A stretch of DNA of 64,000 nucleotides from Roseiarcus sp963770275. GTDB taxonomy: Bacteria; Pseudomonadota; Alphaproteobacteria; Rhizobiales; Beijerinckiaceae. The position numbers and the translations under genes were made by a program. The notes below the pieces were generated by a model that saw only the letters and a list, made by a program, of their open reading frames with translations, made no database searches and was not told the DNA's origin. Positions 62,484 through 64,000 of this stretch are shown in pieces. How positions within the stretch are numbered: the first letter of the stretch is position 1; the number at the start of each line of letters is the position of its first letter. Location: assembly GCA_963770275.1 (NCBI GenBank), contig CAVYPD010000018.1, forward strand, positions 62,001 to 126,000. Direction: 5' to 3'.

Positions 62484-64000
62484 ATGCCCAAACGGACCGA
62501 CATTTCCACCATCCTCATCATCGGCGCCGGCCCGATCATCATCGGCCAGGCGTGCGAGTTCGATTATTCGGGGACGCAGGCCTGCAAGACGTTGCGCGCG
62601 GAAGGCTACCGAATCGTCCTCATCAATTCCAATCCCGCCACCATCATGACCGATCCGGACATGGCGGACCGGACCTATATCGAGCCGATCACGCCTGAGA
62701 TCGTCGAGAAGATCATCGCCAAGGAGCGCTACGCGATCCCGGGCGGCTTCGCGCTGCTGCCGACCATGGGCGGCCAGACGGCGCTCAATTGCGCGCTCTC
62801 CTTACGCAAGATGGGCGTGCTCGAGCGCTACGACGTCGAGATGATCGGCGCCACCGCCGACGCGATCGACAAGGCCGAGGACCGCGAGCGGTTCCGCGAG
62901 GCGATGACGCAAGATCGGCCTCAAGACGCCGCGCTCGCATCAGGTGAAGACGCTGTCGCAGGCCTTGACCGCGGTGGCCGACATCGGCTTGCCCGCGATC
63001 ATCCGCCCGAGCTTCACCATGGGCGGCACCGGCGGGGGCATCGCCTACACACGAAGCGAATTGATCGAGATCGTCGAGCGCGGCATCGACGCTTCGCCGA
63101 CCGACGAGGTCCTGATCGAGGAGAGCGTGCTCGGCTGGAAAGAGTTCGAGATGGAGGTGGTGCGCGACAAGCAGGACAATTGCATCATCATCTGCTCGAT
63201 CGAGAACATCGACCCGATGGGCGTCCACACCGGCGATTCGATCACCGTCGCTCCGGCGCTGACGCTGACCGACAAAGAATTCCAGATCATGCGCGACGCC
63301 TCGATCGCGGTTCTGCGCGAGATCGGGGTCGAGACCGGCGGCTCGAACGTGCAGTTCGCGGTCAATCCGGCCGACGGGCGCATGGTGGTGATCGAAATGA
63401 ACCCGCGCGTCTCGCGCTCGTCGGCTTTGGCCTCGAAGGCGACCGGGTTTCCGATCGCCAAGGTCGCGGCCAAGCTCGCCGTCGGCTACACGCTCGACGA
63501 GATCGCCAACGACATCACCGGCGGCGCGACGCCGGCGTCGTTCGAGCCGACGATCGATTACATCGTCACCAAGATCCCGCGCTTCGCCTTCGAGAAGTTT
63601 CCCGGCGCCGAGCCGACGCTGACGACGGCGATGAAGTCGGTCGGCGAAGCGATGGCGATCGGCCGCACCTTCCCCGAATCGCTGCAGAAGGCGCTGCGCT
63701 CGCTCGAGACCGGCCTCGACGGGCTCGACGAGATCGAGATCGACGGACTTGGCCACGGCGACGACCACAACGTGCTGCGCGCCGCGATCGGCCAGCCGAC
63801 GCCCGATCGCCTGCTCAACGTGGCGCAGGCGATGCGCTTGGGCATGGGCGTCGACGAGATCCACGAGTGCAGCAAGATCGACCCCTGGTTCCTCGAACGG
63901 ATCGCCGAGATCGTCGCGCTCGAAGGCAAGGTGCGCGCTCACGGCCTGCCGCCCGACGCTGGCAATATGCGAGCGCTGAAGGCGAGCGGCTTCTCGGACG
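62484..64000 (+). CDS. carB: Carbamoyl-phosphate synthase large subunit, 5' part, frameshifted
   Basis: N-terminal part of CarB, which makes carbamoyl phosphate for pyrimidines and arginine; it runs off the right edge. ILIIGAGPIIIGQACEFDYS and TCKTLRAEG-like QACKTLRAEGYRIVLINSNP open the protein. After about residue 142 the frame shifts by one base: an extra C near 62910 in ATGACGC-AAG. The next frame resumes with GLKTPRSHQVKTLSQALTAV, PAIIRPSFTMGGTGGGIAYT, IENIDPMGVHTGDSITVAPA and VIEMNPRVSRSSALASKATG. CarB is essential in most genomes, so a sequencing error is likelier than a true break. Confidence 0.93.
   Translation, partial: MPKRTDISTILIIGAGPIIIGQACEFDYSGTQACKTLRAEGYRIVLINSNPATIMTDPDMADRTYIEPITPEIVEKIIAKERYAIPGGFALLPTMGGQTALNCALSLRKMGVLERYDVEMIGATADAIDKAEDRERFREAMTQDRPQDAALASGEDAVAGLDRGGRHRLARDHPPELHHGRHRRGHRLHTKRIDRDRRARHRRFADRRGPDRGERARLERVRDGGGARQAGQLHHHLLDREHRPDGRPHRRFDHRRSGADADRQRIPDHARRLDRGSARDRGRDRRLERAVRGQSGRRAHGGDRNEPARLALVGFGLEGDRVSDRQGRGQARRRLHARRDRQRHHRRRDAGVVRADDRLHRHQDPALRLREVSRRRADADDGDEVGRRSDGDRPHLPRIAAEGAALARDRPRRARRDRDRRTWPRRRPQRAARRDRPADARSPAQRGAGDALGHGRRRDPRVQQDRPLVPRTDRRDRRARRQGARSRPAARRWQYASAEGERLLG

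Noticed and set aside
62785..63942. 385-codon minus-strand frame over carB
   Set aside because: Antisense shadow of the conserved CarB sequence.

Overview
The window reads as chromosomal DNA of a GC-rich alphaproteobacterium, most likely a Rhizobiales (Hyphomicrobiales) member of the Methylocystaceae/Beijerinckiaceae type. Supporting features are a class I lysyl-tRNA synthetase, the neighbour order family-4 uracil-DNA glycosylase / ETF-quinone oxidoreductase / TPR protein / IspE, a stand-alone PqqA peptide of the Methylobacterium type, a STAS-MlaE lipid transporter and a short-form pyruvate kinase. The taxonomic placement is inference; no rRNA or tRNA gene was found.

Layout. 0.1-12.3 kb: a GspE_N/GT2 glycosyltransferase, lysyl-tRNA synthetase, uracil-DNA glycosylase, ETF-QO, a TPR protein, IspE, a GT39-type membrane glycosyltransferase and a DPM1/GtrA glycosyltransferase. 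12.3-16.0 kb: a graveyard of decayed mobile DNA (IS3 inserted in an internally deleted IS21 istA, two IS110 relics, a scrambled RND-pump relic). 16.0-20.8 kb: a complete branched-chain-amino-acid-type ABC importer (livG, livF, livH, livM, substrate-binding protein). 20.8-33.1 kb: vapBC, pyruvate kinase, a DUF4864 protein, an SDR, argG, gluconokinase, an LprI-like protein, a PAP2 phosphatase, a second SDR, a DUF3089 hydrolase and an aldolase/PfkB-kinase/histidine-phosphatase operon. 33-41.8 kb: a lipocalin fragment, a TPR protein behind a CRP-type palindrome, a SPOR protein, transaldolase, a glycosyltransferase/metallophosphoesterase pair, a third SDR and a secreted protein. 42-45 kb: a PQQ-related locus (pqqA, cytochrome c, soluble PQQ-type sugar dehydrogenase, divergent XRE-cupin regulator). 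45.7-49.9 kb: an Mla-type lipid transport operon. 49.9-53 kb: an MhqD/MhqO-like hydrolase-dioxygenase pair and a diguanylate cyclase. 53.4-60.9 kb: a sigma-region-4-like DNA-binding protein, small unknown genes, a winged-helix/TPR regulator divergent from a DUF3455 gene and a PEP-CTERM protein, a DUF2165 membrane protein, a secreted unknown and an acetyltransferase. 61-64 kb: a PagL-like lipid A deacylase, a GFA-family protein and the 5' part of carB.

How the genes connect. The clearest functional units are the liv importer, the mla operon, the PQQ locus, the two glycosyltransferase neighbourhoods (envelope polymer or lipid decoration) and the aldolase-kinase-phosphatase operon, whose sugar substrate is unknown. 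Regulatory DNA is visible at several genes: tandem TTAGCTAA palindromes before vapB, a TGTGA-N6-TCACA site before the TPR gene at 33.5 kb, a palindrome under the XRE-cupin promoter, a palindrome between the winged-helix regulator and DUF3455, and twin 17-bp-spaced direct repeats before the PEP-CTERM gene.

Quality note. At least seven otherwise well-conserved genes, including the essential carB, carry single-base frameshifts. Most of these are probably base-calling or assembly errors rather than true pseudogenes, so the composite coordinates given here should be preferred to the broken frames. The most unexplained signals are a dispersed AT-rich repeat present twice in opposite orientation (38.4 and 53.3 kb), a 165-bp tandem duplication upstream of mla, and a three-copy 31-bp motif.
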